Shown piece after piece: positions 35,220-43,797 of a stretch of 59,027 nt of DNA. The translations under genes were made by a program, and so were the position numbers. Position 1 is the first letter of the stretch. Every line of letters starts with the position of its first letter. The stretch lies in contig JAFVXA010000062.1 of assembly GCA_017501355.1 (NCBI GenBank), forward strand, positions 1-59,027, in the 5' to 3' direction. The DNA comes from Oscillospiraceae bacterium (lineage in GTDB: Bacteria > Bacillota > Clostridia > Oscillospirales > Oscillospiraceae). The notes under the pieces were generated by a model. The model saw nothing but the letters and a program-made list of their open reading frames with translations. It made no database searches and was not told the origin of the DNA.

Positions 35220-36956
35220 ATGCTGAAACAACTCTTTCCTTATACCAAAGGATGTCGCAAGTGGATCGTCCTTGGTGTCTGCTGCAGCGCGCTGGAGTCG
35301 GTGTTTGAACTGCTCCTGCCGCTGGTAATGGCGGATATCGTGGATATCGGCATCAAAAACGGCGATCAAGCCTTTATTCTTTCTGCGGGGCTGAAAATGG
35401 TGCTGATGGCGATGTTCGCCCTCGCCCTCGGCGGCGGTGCGGCAGTGCTGGCATCCATCGCATCCCAGCGTTTCGGTGCGAATCTCCGCGCCGCCCAGTA
35501 CGCCAAAGTGCAGGAATTCTCCTTCCGCAACATTGAGCATTTCTCCACCTCCTCCCTCATCACCCGTCTCACCACCGATGTCACCATGCTGCAGAACACC
35601 CTTTTCATGGGCATGCGCCTGCTCATCCGCGCCCCCTCCATGCTGATCTCGGCGCTGATCCTTGCCATCGGCATCTCCACGCAGCTGTCCCGGGTCTTTC
35701 TCTTCGTCATTCCGCTGATCGCGGTGCTGGTCGTGCTGGTCATTTCCCGTGTCCGTCCCCTCTTCCGCACCCTGCAGGAGCGCACGGACGATCTGAATCT
35801 GGTGGTGCAGGAAAATCTCACCGCCATGCGGGTGGTAAAGTCCTTTGTCCGCGAGGAGGAGGAAAAGGAGAAGTTCTCTCAGCGCAATCTTGCTCTCCGC
35901 AGCACCTCGGAAAAGGCATTCGGCTTCATGTCCTTCCTCATGCCGCTGATGATGCTGATTATTTACAGTACCATCATCGCCGTGATGTGGATCGGCGGTC
36001 ACATGGTGTTTGACGGCACGCTGCTCGTCGGTAAGCTCATCAGCTTCTTCACCTATGTCACCGAGATCCTCATTTCTCTCATGATGGTCTCCATGGTCTT
36101 TATGATGCTCTCCCGCGCCATCGTCTGCGGTCGCCGCGTGGCAGAGGTGCTCACTGAGACCCCCGAAATCACGGACTCCGCCGCCGATCCCACCCTCACA
36201 GTAGAGGACGGCAGCGTAGAGTTTGACCACGTTTATTTCAAATATCATCCCACCGCCGAAGGGTGGAACCTCACAGATATCAACGTGTCCATCCCCTCCG
36301 GTGTCACCGTGGGCATCCTCGGCGGTACGGGCAGCGCCAAGTCCACCCTCGTTTCCCTCATCCCCCGCCTGTACGAAGCGAACGAGGGCGAGGTCCGCGT
36401 GGGCGGACACAGTATTAAGGAATATACATTGGAACAGCTCCGCGACGCAGTCGCCATGGTGCTGCAGAAAAACACTCTCTTCTCCGGCAGCATCCGCGAA
36501 AATCTCCGCTGGGGTCGCGCCGATGCCACGGATGAGGAGATCGCCGCCGCCTGCCGCGCCGCCTGCGCGGAAGAATTTATCAACGCCTTCCCCGACGGCT
36601 ATGACACCCACATTGAGCAGGGCGGCAGCAATGTCTCCGGCGGTCAGAAGCAGCGTCTCTGCATCGCCCGCGCCATCCTCCGCAAACCGAAAATTCTGAT
36701 TTTCGACGATTCCACCTCCGCCGTGGATACCGCCACCGATGCCAGGATCCGCGAAGCCCTTCGCCGCGATCTCCCCGGCGTCACCAAAATCATCATTGCC
36801 CAGCGCGTCAGCTCCATCGCGGATGCCGACCTCATCCTCGTCATGGACGACGGACACATTTCCGCCATGGGCACCCATGAGGAACTGCTGCAGAGCAGCA
36901 GCATTTACCGCGAGGTCTATCAACAGCAGCAGGAAGGGGTGAGTCTCCATGGCTAA
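35220..36956 (+). CDS. ABC exporter subunit with degenerate catalytic site
   Basis: A type IV (B-family) exporter half: six-helix membrane domain at ~1-310, then an ATPase domain. Walker A reads GGTGSAKST with Ala in place of the usual Gly, the signature is VSGGQ, and Walker B ends IFDDSTSAVD, where Asp replaces the catalytic Glu. This pattern marks the degenerate half of a heterodimer. 578 residues. It overlaps the partner gene by eight bases. Substrate unknown; such pairs export drugs, lipids or peptides. No regulator lies directly upstream. Confidence 0.94.
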   Translation: MLKQLFPYTKGCRKWIVLGVCCSALESVFELLLPLVMADIVDIGIKNGDQAFILSAGLKMVLMAMFALALGGGAAVLASIASQRFGANLRAAQYAKVQEFSFRNIEHFSTSSLITRLTTDVTMLQNTLFMGMRLLIRAPSMLISALILAIGISTQLSRVFLFVIPLIAVLVVLVISRVRPLFRTLQERTDDLNLVVQENLTAMRVVKSFVREEEEKEKFSQRNLALRSTSEKAFGFMSFLMPLMMLIIYSTIIAVMWIGGHMVFDGTLLVGKLISFFTYVTEILISLMMVSMVFMMLSRAIVCGRRVAEVLTETPEITDSAADPTLTVEDGSVEFDHVYFKYHPTAEGWNLTDINVSIPSGVTVGILGGTGSAKSTLVSLIPRLYEANEGEVRVGGHSIKEYTLEQLRDAVAMVLQKNTLFSGSIRENLRWGRADATDEEIAAACRAACAEEFINAFPDGYDTHIEQGGSNVSGGQKQRLCIARAILRKPKILIFDDSTSAVDTATDARIREALRRDLPGVTKIIIAQRVSSIADADLILVMDDGHISAMGTHEELLQSSSIYREVYQQQQEGVSLHG

Positions 36957-38826
36957 AGGTCCTATGCCCGGTCCCGGCGGGCGCAACAAGCACGGCTTCC
37001 AGCGTCCCACCGATCTGCGCCGCACCATCCGCAAGCTCATGGGCTATGTGGGACGCTACAAGTTCCTTCTTTTGCTCGTGGCAGTCTGCATCTTGGGTAG
37101 CACCTTCTGCAGCATTTACGGCAGTTTCCTGCTCAAGCCCCTCATCAATGACTATATCATCCCCGGCGACTTCCCGGGTCTTGCCCGTCAGCTTGCCGTC
37201 ATGGGCGTAGTCTACGCCATGGGTGCGCTGATGAGCTTCGGCTCGAACCGCATTATGATCTATGTCTCCCAGCGCACGGTCTCCGCCCTGCGTGACGACC
37301 TGTTCCGCCGGATGCAGTCCCTTCCCCTGCGCTTCTTTGACAGCCGCACTCACGGCGAGCTGATGAGCAGCTTCACCAACGACATTGAGACCGTGAGTGA
37401 GATGATCAACAGCAGCTTCGCAACCCTCATCACCAGCTCCCTCACCTTTGTGGGTGTCCTCGGCATGATGTTCTACCTCAACTGGACGTTGACCCTCATT
37501 TCCATCGCATTCCTCTTCATCATGCTGCTGGTGGTCAAGGGCATCGGCGGCAAGAGCCGCGTGAACTTCCAGCGTCAGCAGGCTGCCATCGGCTCTCTCA
37601 ACGGCTACATCGAGGAGATGATCGAGGGACAGAAGGTCGTCAAGGTCTTCGGTCACGAGCGCAAGTCCATCGAGGGCTTCGCCCAGCGCAACGAAACCTA
37701 TCGCGAGGCGGGCACGCTGGCGCAGGCATTTGCCGGTGCCATGATGCCCATTATGGGCAATGTCTCCCGCATCAATTACGCCGTCACCTGCTGCGTGGGA
37801 GGTCTGCTTGCCATCGGCGGCGTATTCGACGTGGGCTCTCTCGCGGCATATCTCAACTATGTCAAGCAGGTCTCCCAGCCCATCAATCAGATCAGCCAGC
37901 AGACCAACACCATCCTTGCCGCAGCCGCAGGCGCAGAGCGCATTTTCTCCATCATGGACCAGACCCCCGAGGTCGACGAGGGTAAGTTCCGTCTCGTCAA
38001 TGTACAGAAGGCTGTCGACGGCACCCTTACCGAGTGCGAACAGCGCAGCGGTCACTGGGCATGGCGCGCCGAGGACGGTACGCTCACGGAGCTTCGCGGT
38101 GATGTCCGCTTCGACCATGTGGATTTCGGCTATACCGAGGAAAAGACGGTGCTGCACGATATCTCCCTCTTTGCCAAGCCCGGTCAGAAAATCGCCTTTG
38201 TGGGCTCCACCGGTGCAGGCAAAACCACCATCACCAACCTCATCAACCGCTTCTACGAGATTCACGACGGCACCATCACCTATGACGGCATCGACATCCG
38301 CGACATCGAAAAGGATTCTCTCCGCCGCTCCCTCGGCATAGTGCTGCAGGACACCCACCTGTTTACCGGCACAGTCATGGAGAACATCCGTTACGGTCGT
38401 CCCGACGCAACGGATGAAGAAGTCATTGCCGCCGCCAATCTTGCGGGTGCCAGCACCTTCATCCGTCACCTGCCCGAGGGGTTCCATACCGTTCTCAGCG
38501 GCGACGGCGGCAATCTCTCCCAGGGCGAGCGCCAGCTGCTGAACATCGCCCGTGCAGCGGTGGCTGATCCTCCCGTGCTGATTTTGGACGAAGCCACCTC
38601 CTCCATCGACACCCGCACGGAGAAGCTCATCGAAAAGGGCATGGATCGTCTCATGGCAGGACGCACCGTGTTCGTCATCGCTCACCGTCTTTCCACCGTC
38701 CGCAACTCTCAGGCGATCCTCGTCCTGGAGCAGGGCCGCATCATTGAGCGCGGCGACCACGAGGATCTTCTCGCCCAGAAGGGTCGCTACTATCAGCTCT
38801 ACGCAGGACTCGCGGAGCTGGGCTGA
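36949..38826 (+). CDS. ABC exporter subunit with canonical catalytic site
   Basis: 625 residues: a basic N-terminal extension of ~20 (KGPMPGPGGRNKHGFQRPTD), six membrane helices, and an ATPase domain with Walker A GSTGAGKTT, signature LSQGE (an altered LSGGQ) and Walker B LILDEATSSID with catalytic Glu. The segment between membrane and ATPase domains is ~30 residues longer than usual (TLTECEQRSGHWAWRAEDGT). It is the active partner of the preceding subunit; together they form one composite consensus site and one degenerate site. Confidence 0.94.
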   Translation: MAKGPMPGPGGRNKHGFQRPTDLRRTIRKLMGYVGRYKFLLLLVAVCILGSTFCSIYGSFLLKPLINDYIIPGDFPGLARQLAVMGVVYAMGALMSFGSNRIMIYVSQRTVSALRDDLFRRMQSLPLRFFDSRTHGELMSSFTNDIETVSEMINSSFATLITSSLTFVGVLGMMFYLNWTLTLISIAFLFIMLLVVKGIGGKSRVNFQRQQAAIGSLNGYIEEMIEGQKVVKVFGHERKSIEGFAQRNETYREAGTLAQAFAGAMMPIMGNVSRINYAVTCCVGGLLAIGGVFDVGSLAAYLNYVKQVSQPINQISQQTNTILAAAAGAERIFSIMDQTPEVDEGKFRLVNVQKAVDGTLTECEQRSGHWAWRAEDGTLTELRGDVRFDHVDFGYTEEKTVLHDISLFAKPGQKIAFVGSTGAGKTTITNLINRFYEIHDGTITYDGIDIRDIEKDSLRRSLGIVLQDTHLFTGTVMENIRYGRPDATDEEVIAAANLAGASTFIRHLPEGFHTVLSGDGGNLSQGERQLLNIARAAVADPPVLILDEATSSIDTRTEKLIEKGMDRLMAGRTVFVIAHRLSTVRNSQAILVLEQGRIIERGDHEDLLAQKGRYYQLYAGLAELG

Positions 38827-38847
38827 TCAAATCGTTTGTTTCAAAAG

Positions 38848-38880
38848 ACATCGCTGCGGAACTCCTTTCCGCGGCGATGT
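38848..38880 (+). terminator. terminator of the ABC exporter operon
   Basis: Stem ACATCGCTGCGGA/TCCGCGGCGATGT (one mismatch) followed by TTTTT. Confidence 0.88.
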
Positions 38881-38931
38881 TTTTCTGTTTCAGCCATCGC
38901 TTTTATTGATAATAATTTTCTCATTAACCCT

Positions 38932-38959
38932 TTGACTTTTCCCGCAAAATGATTACAAT
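38932..38959 (+). promoter_or_regulatory. promoter of the orphan RNA gene
   Basis: TTGACT (38932-38937), 16 bp, TACAAT (38954-38959). No ORF with a binding site follows; the next gene on this strand starts 800 bp away beyond two terminators. Confidence 0.75.
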
Positions 38960-38965
38960 GTAAAG

Positions 38966-39135
38966 TAACCCTCTATGCGCCGCTTTCGGCACGGGGGATG
39001 ATATTGTTCTGCCCGTGGGTTTGAGGCTTGTCCCCAAACACGCTGTCTGTTCCCGCCCTGCCTGTCTCGGGGATATACCGCACCACGAGTAAGAAAAGAG
39101 CTCTCCTGTGTTTGCAGCGCACAGGAGAGCTTTTT
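38966..39135 (+). ncRNA. orphan structured small RNA, family not assigned
   Basis: A ~170-nt transcript is predicted from its own promoter to a terminator at 39099-39131 (AGCTCTCCTGTG/CACAGGAGAGCT then TTTTT). There is no ORF. It can form a rod: GGCACGGGGGA (38988-38998) pairs with TTCCCGCCCTGCC (39050-39062, one bulge and one mismatch), then an asymmetric internal loop of ~15 and 7 nt, then an apical stem CGTGGGTTTG (39014-39023) with CCAAACACG (39034-39042). A small GCCG/CGGC hairpin lies near the 5' end. A rod with a central bubble recalls 6S RNA, but a better 6S candidate lies at 44.1 kb. raiA-type or other Clostridia-wide RNAs are alternatives. Confidence 0.6.
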
Positions 39136-39143
39136 GATGTTTT

Positions 39144-39176
39144 AAAAGGCAGAGTGCGTGAGCACTCTGCCTTTTT
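39144..39176. terminator. second, probably bidirectional terminator
   Basis: A 14-bp stem AAAAGGCAGAGTGC with GCACTCTGCCTTTT, loop GTGA. It backs up the RNA terminator on the plus strand and could end the ACT-domain gene on the minus strand, 66 bp past its stop. Confidence 0.85.
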
Positions 39177-39241
39177 CGCGCTTTCGCGCGGCATTTTTTC
39201 ACTTGTCCCCCGCATACCCTGCGGCGAAGAGGAAACACTTC

Positions 39242-39682
39242 TTACAGTGCCATGATCTCAAACTTCACAACGCCCTCTGCCTCGCTCACCGCGCTGAACA
39301 GATCGTTCAGATCCCCCGCCACATCTGAGATCTCTGCCGAGATCGTCACAGCGGCACAGCCGTTGGTGGGCACACTCTGATTGATAGTCAGAATGTTGGC
39401 ACCGGAGTTCGCAAAAATGTCCAGCACATGGGACAAAACGCCCTTATTGTGCTTGAGCATGGCATAGACCGTCACGATACGGTCGGTTTTCATGTCTGTA
39501 AAGGGACGCACCGCATCCTTATACTTATAAAATGCACTGCGGCTGATCCCCACAAGCCGGGCGGCTTCTCCCACCGTTCCCGCCTCGCCGGTCTGCAGCA
39601 TTCGCTTGGCTTCTGCCACCTTGAGAAACACATCCGGCAGCGCCTCTGCTGAAACAATATAGTATTCCACGCGCTTACTCAT
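39242..39682 (-). CDS. ACT-domain protein, PheB/UPF0735 family
   Basis: 146 residues from the ATG at 39682 (MSKRVEYYIVSAEALPDVFL), preceded by AGGGGGGACAATA. The N-terminal ~70 residues include a predicted helix-turn-helix-like stretch (TVGEAARLVGISRSAFYKYK) and the C-terminal ~75 are an ACT domain (ILTINQSVPTNGCAAVTISA). ACT domains bind amino acids; in other Firmicutes this family lies beside homoserine dehydrogenase or pheA, but here it stands alone. It is likely an amino-acid-responsive regulator; the effector is unknown. Confidence 0.9.
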   Translation of the reverse strand: MSKRVEYYIVSAEALPDVFLKVAEAKRMLQTGEAGTVGEAARLVGISRSAFYKYKDAVRPFTDMKTDRIVTVYAMLKHNKGVLSHVLDIFANSGANILTINQSVPTNGCAAVTISAEISDVAGDLNDLFSAVSEAEGVVKFEIMAL

Positions 39683-39705
39683 TATTGTCCCCCCTATGCA
39701 AGCAT

Positions 39706-39734
39706 TTGTATTTATACCCAATACAGAGTATAGC
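39706..39734 (+). promoter_or_regulatory. possible promoter of the AI-2E/YtvI-type gene
   Basis: TTGTAT (39706-39711), 17 bp, TATAGC (39729-39734). It overlaps the divergent promoter of the ACT-domain gene on the other strand. Confidence 0.45.
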
Positions 39735-39755
39735 ACAAGTATCCGTCCCACGCAA
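39727..39755 (-). promoter_or_regulatory. promoter of the ACT-domain gene
   Basis: TTGCGT (39750-39755), 17 bp, TATACT (39727-39732) on the minus strand, 45 bp before the start codon. Confidence 0.7.
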
Positions 39756-39776
39756 GCACTTTTGAGGTGAGTTTCC

Positions 39777-40847
39777 ATGAAAAACGAGATTTTGACCCGT
39801 TTTCTCCTGCTGACCGCGTCCGCGGCGGCAGGTGTCGGCATTTTTTATGTCGTGTTTCGCTATCTGCTGCGCTGGCTGCTGCCGTTTCTGCTGGCGCTTG
39901 CCATCAGCGCGCTGTTGGAGCCGCTCATCTGCTGGTGTCGAAAGCGTCTGCATCTCAAGCGGGGCTTTACTGCCGCGGTCGCCACCATCCTCTGCGTCAT
40001 TTTGCTGGGTTTCGGGCTGTTCCGCCTGTTTTCTGCGGTGCTGCAGCAGGCGGCAGCACTGCTGACACAGCTCCCCCTGCTGCTGGCTGAACTACCGCAG
40101 CTTCTGCAGCACTGGCGACTGCGGCTGCTGGAGCTTTGCGCCGCCTGCCCGGAACCCCTGCGGCAATGGGGCTTATCTCTCCCCGCGCGCATTTCCTCCG
40201 ACGGCTTGGATATTCTCAGCGAATGGTCCGCCGCCCTGCTCGCCAAACTCCCCTCGCTCATGTCATTCCTGCCCGAAATGACCCTCGCCTTTGCCACCAC
40301 GGTGCTGGCGGTGTTCTATACCTCCTCCCGCTTCCCCGACATCCGCGCTTTTCTCCTGCGGCAGGTACCGCCCCGCTATCGCGGCGACGCAAGAAGCGTC
40401 AAGCGCAATGTCTGTCTCACCATGGCAAAATGGCTGCGGGCAGAGACCATTTTGTGGGGCATTACCTTTCTGGTACTGCTGAGTGGCTTAGCGCTGCTGC
40501 GGGTAGAGTTTGCTCTGCTGCTGGCGTTTCTCATTTCCTTTGTCGATCTTCTTCCCGTTCTCGGCACGGGAACGGTTCTCCTCCCCTGGGCGGCGCTCTC
40601 CTTTCTCATGGGGCGCGGCGTTTTCGCCGCGGGACTGCTGGCGCTGCAGCTGATTTTGCTTTTGCAGCGCAGCATTTTAGAGCCAAAGCTCCTTGCAGCG
40701 CAGGCAGATCTTTCACCTCTTGCGGCATTGCTTGCCATGTACCTCGGCTTCTGCAGCATGGGCATCAGCGGGATGCTCCTGTTTCCCCTGCTGCTGCTCC
40801 TCATCAAGCAACTGCAGGACGCAGGCTGCATCCAAATATGGAAATGA
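39777..40847 (+). CDS. AI-2E family membrane protein, possibly YtvI-like
   Basis: 356 residues, about eight hydrophobic helices with a soluble segment of ~100 residues (residues ~95-190) after the second pair, as in the AI-2E/PerM family. Typical motifs are ILWGITFLVLLSGLALLRVE, FLISFVDLLPVLGTGTVLLP and the C-terminal QADLSPLAALLAMYLGF. YtvI in spore-formers belongs to this family, and the length and Leu-rich character fit it, but ion or metabolite export is equally possible. The start has GAGGTGAGTTTCC upstream. Confidence 0.88.
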   Translation: MKNEILTRFLLLTASAAAGVGIFYVVFRYLLRWLLPFLLALAISALLEPLICWCRKRLHLKRGFTAAVATILCVILLGFGLFRLFSAVLQQAAALLTQLPLLLAELPQLLQHWRLRLLELCAACPEPLRQWGLSLPARISSDGLDILSEWSAALLAKLPSLMSFLPEMTLAFATTVLAVFYTSSRFPDIRAFLLRQVPPRYRGDARSVKRNVCLTMAKWLRAETILWGITFLVLLSGLALLRVEFALLLAFLISFVDLLPVLGTGTVLLPWAALSFLMGRGVFAAGLLALQLILLLQRSILEPKLLAAQADLSPLAALLAMYLGFCSMGISGMLLFPLLLLLIKQLQDAGCIQIWK

Positions 40848-40878
40848 AAAAGGAGCGGACAAATTGTCCACTCCTTTT
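40848..40878. terminator. bidirectional terminator between AI-2E-type and PBP genes
   Basis: A ~15-bp stem AAAAGGAG-GGACAA/TTGTCC-CTCCTTTT (one mismatch), directly after the TGA on the plus strand and ten bases after the PBP stop on the minus strand. Confidence 0.85.
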
Positions 40879-40887
40879 GCTTTTCAT

Positions 40888-43434
40888 TTACCAGCCTGTG
40901 CCGTCATCGATAAAGCCTTCGCCGCCGTCGGTACTGTCACCGCCATCAGCCTCGTCATCATCGTTGCCGTCACCGTCGCCAAACAAATCCTCAAACCAGC
41001 CCTGTTCGCTGTCATCAATCACGCCATCGCCGTCGATATCAACGCCGCCCATTTCGTCGGGGTCTACGTAGGCATCGCCCGCACCATGAACAGGACAGCC
41101 TTCCTCCGTCAGCTCCGTGCCAATCAGATAAGGCGTGTCGTTGACCACTTCGGTGGCAAAGGTTTCACGGGTATAGTCCAGCATCGTGCCGGTCACCACC
41201 TTATCCGCAGGGCAGGCAGTGGTTGCCTTGCACTGACCCTCCGTGCAGAAGGGCACCCCCTCCACATGCATATTGCAGGTCGCCTCCGGCACCTGATCCG
41301 CAGGGATGGAAATGGTTCGGCAGCGGTTGCCGCGCAGATCATTTGCGCAGGCATCCGTTGCGAGAAGACCACTATCAAGGCAAAGGGTCACAGAGGTGCT
41401 GCCGCTCGCCTTGGCAGGGAAGTCTTTGCGCTCCAGATCCTCATGCACAGCGGTCATAACCTTGCGCCAGAGGTTCACCGCAGGGTTGGTGCCGCCGGTA
41501 CGGATGCTCTCGTTATACTCATAGCCGCACCAGACTGCGCCCACATAGTAAGGGGTCATGCCCACGAAATAGCGGTCATAGTTATCGGAAGTCGTACCGG
41601 TCTTGCCCGCCACGGGCATATTGCCGAACTTGGCACCGCCGGCATTGCCGTTGTTCACGACACCCTTGAGCAGCTCCGTCATATAATAGGCGGTATTCTC
41701 ACTCATGGCGACCCAGGATTCGGAATGATTCTCCAGCACCACATTGCCATTCTTATCCTCCACGCGGGAATAGGTGCGGGGAGTGGTATAGATGCCGTTG
41801 TTGACAAAGGCAGAGAAAGCAGATGCCATCTGCTCCGTGGTCACACCACGGGTCAGACCGCCCAGTGCCAGAGATGCGGAGTTGAGATCGTCGTTGACGA
41901 GGGTGGTAAAGCCCAGCTTTTCCTTCATAAACAGGAAGGACTCTTCCACGCCCATGGTCTCGTTGATGCGAACTGCCACCGTGTTCATGGACTGCTCGAT
42001 CGCCTTCTGGATGGTGGTCAGACCCTGATAGCTGTTGTCATAGTTCTTGGGCCAGGGCTTGTCATTGAGCATGCGCACAGGTGCGTCGTCCACAATGGAG
42101 CCAACGGAAATAACCCCGTTTTCAATGGCAGGCGCATAGGTGGAAATGGGCTTGATGGCAGAACCGCAGGGTCTGCGCACGGTTGCAAGGTTCTGACCGC
42201 GGCTGAGGACCTTTTCGCCCACGCCGCCCACCATGGCCTTCACTTCACCCGTATAGGGATCAATGATGGTGATGGCTGCCTGCATCTGCTCGCCCGTTGC
42301 TTTGGAGATATAGGGCGTGTTGTTCAGATCCTCAAATACCGCCTCCGCAGCGCGCTGCATATCGCGATCCACCGTAGCGTAAATGGTGTAGCCACCATTG
42401 AACAGCAGAGACTGTGCCATCTTATAGGAGTAGCCCAGCTGATCCTGCATATCCTTCAGCACGTCCGCGATGATCTGGTCCACCATGTAGGAGTAGACAT
42501 GACCTTCGCTGCTGGTGGTCTCGTTGCCGCTGCTCTCGCGGTCACCCACGAAGTCCAGCGTCTGCGCCTTGGCAGCCTCTGCCTCCGCCTCGGAAATGTA
42601 TTCCAGCTCCACCATCTTGTCGAGGATGGTGCGCTGACGCTTCTGGTTCTGGGCACGGCTCCAGCCGTCATTCTCATTCATGGGGTTATACTGGGAGGGG
42701 TTGTTGGTGATACCCACGATGCACGCAGCCTCTGCAAGCGTCAGCTCCGATGCGGGCTTACCGAAATAGGTCTCTGCCGCCGCGCCAATGCCATAGCTGC
42801 TGGAACCAAAGTAAACCTGATTGAGATACATCTCCAGGATCTCGTCCTTGTCATACCGCTTTTCCAGCTCCAGCGCACGGAAGATCTCCATGACCTTGCG
42901 CTTGATGGTGTCCTGACAGTCGTCAGTGAGGTTTTTGATCAGCTGCTGGGTAAGGGTAGAGCCACCGAAGGAGCTGTCGCCCGTGAAGGCGACGGTCAGC
43001 GCTGCCTTGCCCGTGCGCAGCCAGTCCACGCCCTGATGCTCGAAGAAACGCTCATCCTCGATGGAGACCACTGCCTGCCAGACGTGGTCGGGCAGATCCT
43101 CAATGTCGATCAGAATGCGGTTTTCCAGACCATAGAGCTTCTGCAGCTCCTTCCACTCTCCGCCCTCATCCTGATACTGAATGGAGGAGGTCAGCTTCTG
43201 GGTAAAGGCATCCGCGTCGATGATGAGGCTGGGACCCAGGGTGTGCTTGACATAGTACATGAAAATGCCCGCAAACATCACTGCCGTGGTCACTGCGATC
43301 AGCAGAAGCGTCAGGATGATAAAGCCGCCGCGGAATCTCCGCCTTGGTTTCCTTCTTTTCCGATTGGTGCTCTGCTCTCTGCGCTCGCGCTGCACAGGCT
43401 CTGCCTGACGGCGCCCCTGATATTCACGTTCCAT
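40888..43434 (-). CDS. class A penicillin-binding protein with acidic EF-hand-like tail
   Basis: A bifunctional peptidoglycan synthase of 848 residues. After a basic cytosolic N-terminus and one membrane helix (IILTLLLIAVTTAVMFAGIF) comes the GT51 glycosyltransferase (EDERFFEHQGVDW, GGSTLTQQLIKN). The transpeptidase follows, with SxxK as GSAIKP, SxN as SMN and KTGT as VAGKTGTT. The last ~150 residues include a Cys-rich stretch (CLDSGLLATDAC, CNMHVEGVPFC) and then an Asp/Glu-rich tail with DIDGDGVIDDSE at 799-810, which fits a 12-residue EF-hand loop. The start at 43434 follows AAGGAGGTGTTCTGCG. Confidence 0.95.
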   Translation of the reverse strand: MEREYQGRRQAEPVQRERREQSTNRKRRKPRRRFRGGFIILTLLLIAVTTAVMFAGIFMYYVKHTLGPSLIIDADAFTQKLTSSIQYQDEGGEWKELQKLYGLENRILIDIEDLPDHVWQAVVSIEDERFFEHQGVDWLRTGKAALTVAFTGDSSFGGSTLTQQLIKNLTDDCQDTIKRKVMEIFRALELEKRYDKDEILEMYLNQVYFGSSSYGIGAAAETYFGKPASELTLAEAACIVGITNNPSQYNPMNENDGWSRAQNQKRQRTILDKMVELEYISEAEAEAAKAQTLDFVGDRESSGNETTSSEGHVYSYMVDQIIADVLKDMQDQLGYSYKMAQSLLFNGGYTIYATVDRDMQRAAEAVFEDLNNTPYISKATGEQMQAAITIIDPYTGEVKAMVGGVGEKVLSRGQNLATVRRPCGSAIKPISTYAPAIENGVISVGSIVDDAPVRMLNDKPWPKNYDNSYQGLTTIQKAIEQSMNTVAVRINETMGVEESFLFMKEKLGFTTLVNDDLNSASLALGGLTRGVTTEQMASAFSAFVNNGIYTTPRTYSRVEDKNGNVVLENHSESWVAMSENTAYYMTELLKGVVNNGNAGGAKFGNMPVAGKTGTTSDNYDRYFVGMTPYYVGAVWCGYEYNESIRTGGTNPAVNLWRKVMTAVHEDLERKDFPAKASGSTSVTLCLDSGLLATDACANDLRGNRCRTISIPADQVPEATCNMHVEGVPFCTEGQCKATTACPADKVVTGTMLDYTRETFATEVVNDTPYLIGTELTEEGCPVHGAGDAYVDPDEMGGVDIDGDGVIDDSEQGWFEDLFGDGDGNDDDEADGGDSTDGGEGFIDDGTGW

Positions 43435-43797
43435 CGCAGAACACCTCCTTCCTGTCAAAATTCTTTCGCCCTGAAAAAAGGCGGCAAAAAGTCATAGTAA
43501 ACCAATATAAAAGTATTGTAACACAGGCTGTCAACATCCCAGACCGACCCGTTTTTCATTGATTTGTCTCTTTTTTTGAAAGTTATTTCCTTGTTTCTTC
43601 TTTTTTAGTCTGCGATTGTTCCGTTTTTACCTCATTTGTCTTTTCGCATATTTCTCCGCACACTTTTCTTTGCCGAAGCATAAACTGTTTTGTGAGCCGT
43701 CTCCCTGTTTTGGTAAAAAACTCTTGTGTTCTCCCCTTGTTTTTTTGTGCAAAAAACGCTACAATAAGGGCACAATAACGCAGGAGGTATCCAAGAT
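43435..43797. other. 363-bp AT-rich divergent region between PBP and DUF1292 genes
   Basis: Minus strand: TTGACA (43529-43534) with TATATT (43504-43509) at 19 bp is a possible PBP promoter. From 43560 to 43735 the plus strand is T-rich and holds no ORF, hairpin or known RNA that I can see. Confidence 0.4.
43737..43765 (+). promoter_or_regulatory. promoter of the DUF1292 gene
   Basis: TTGTTT (43737-43742), 17 bp, TACAAT (43760-43765), 32 bp before the ATG. Confidence 0.7.
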
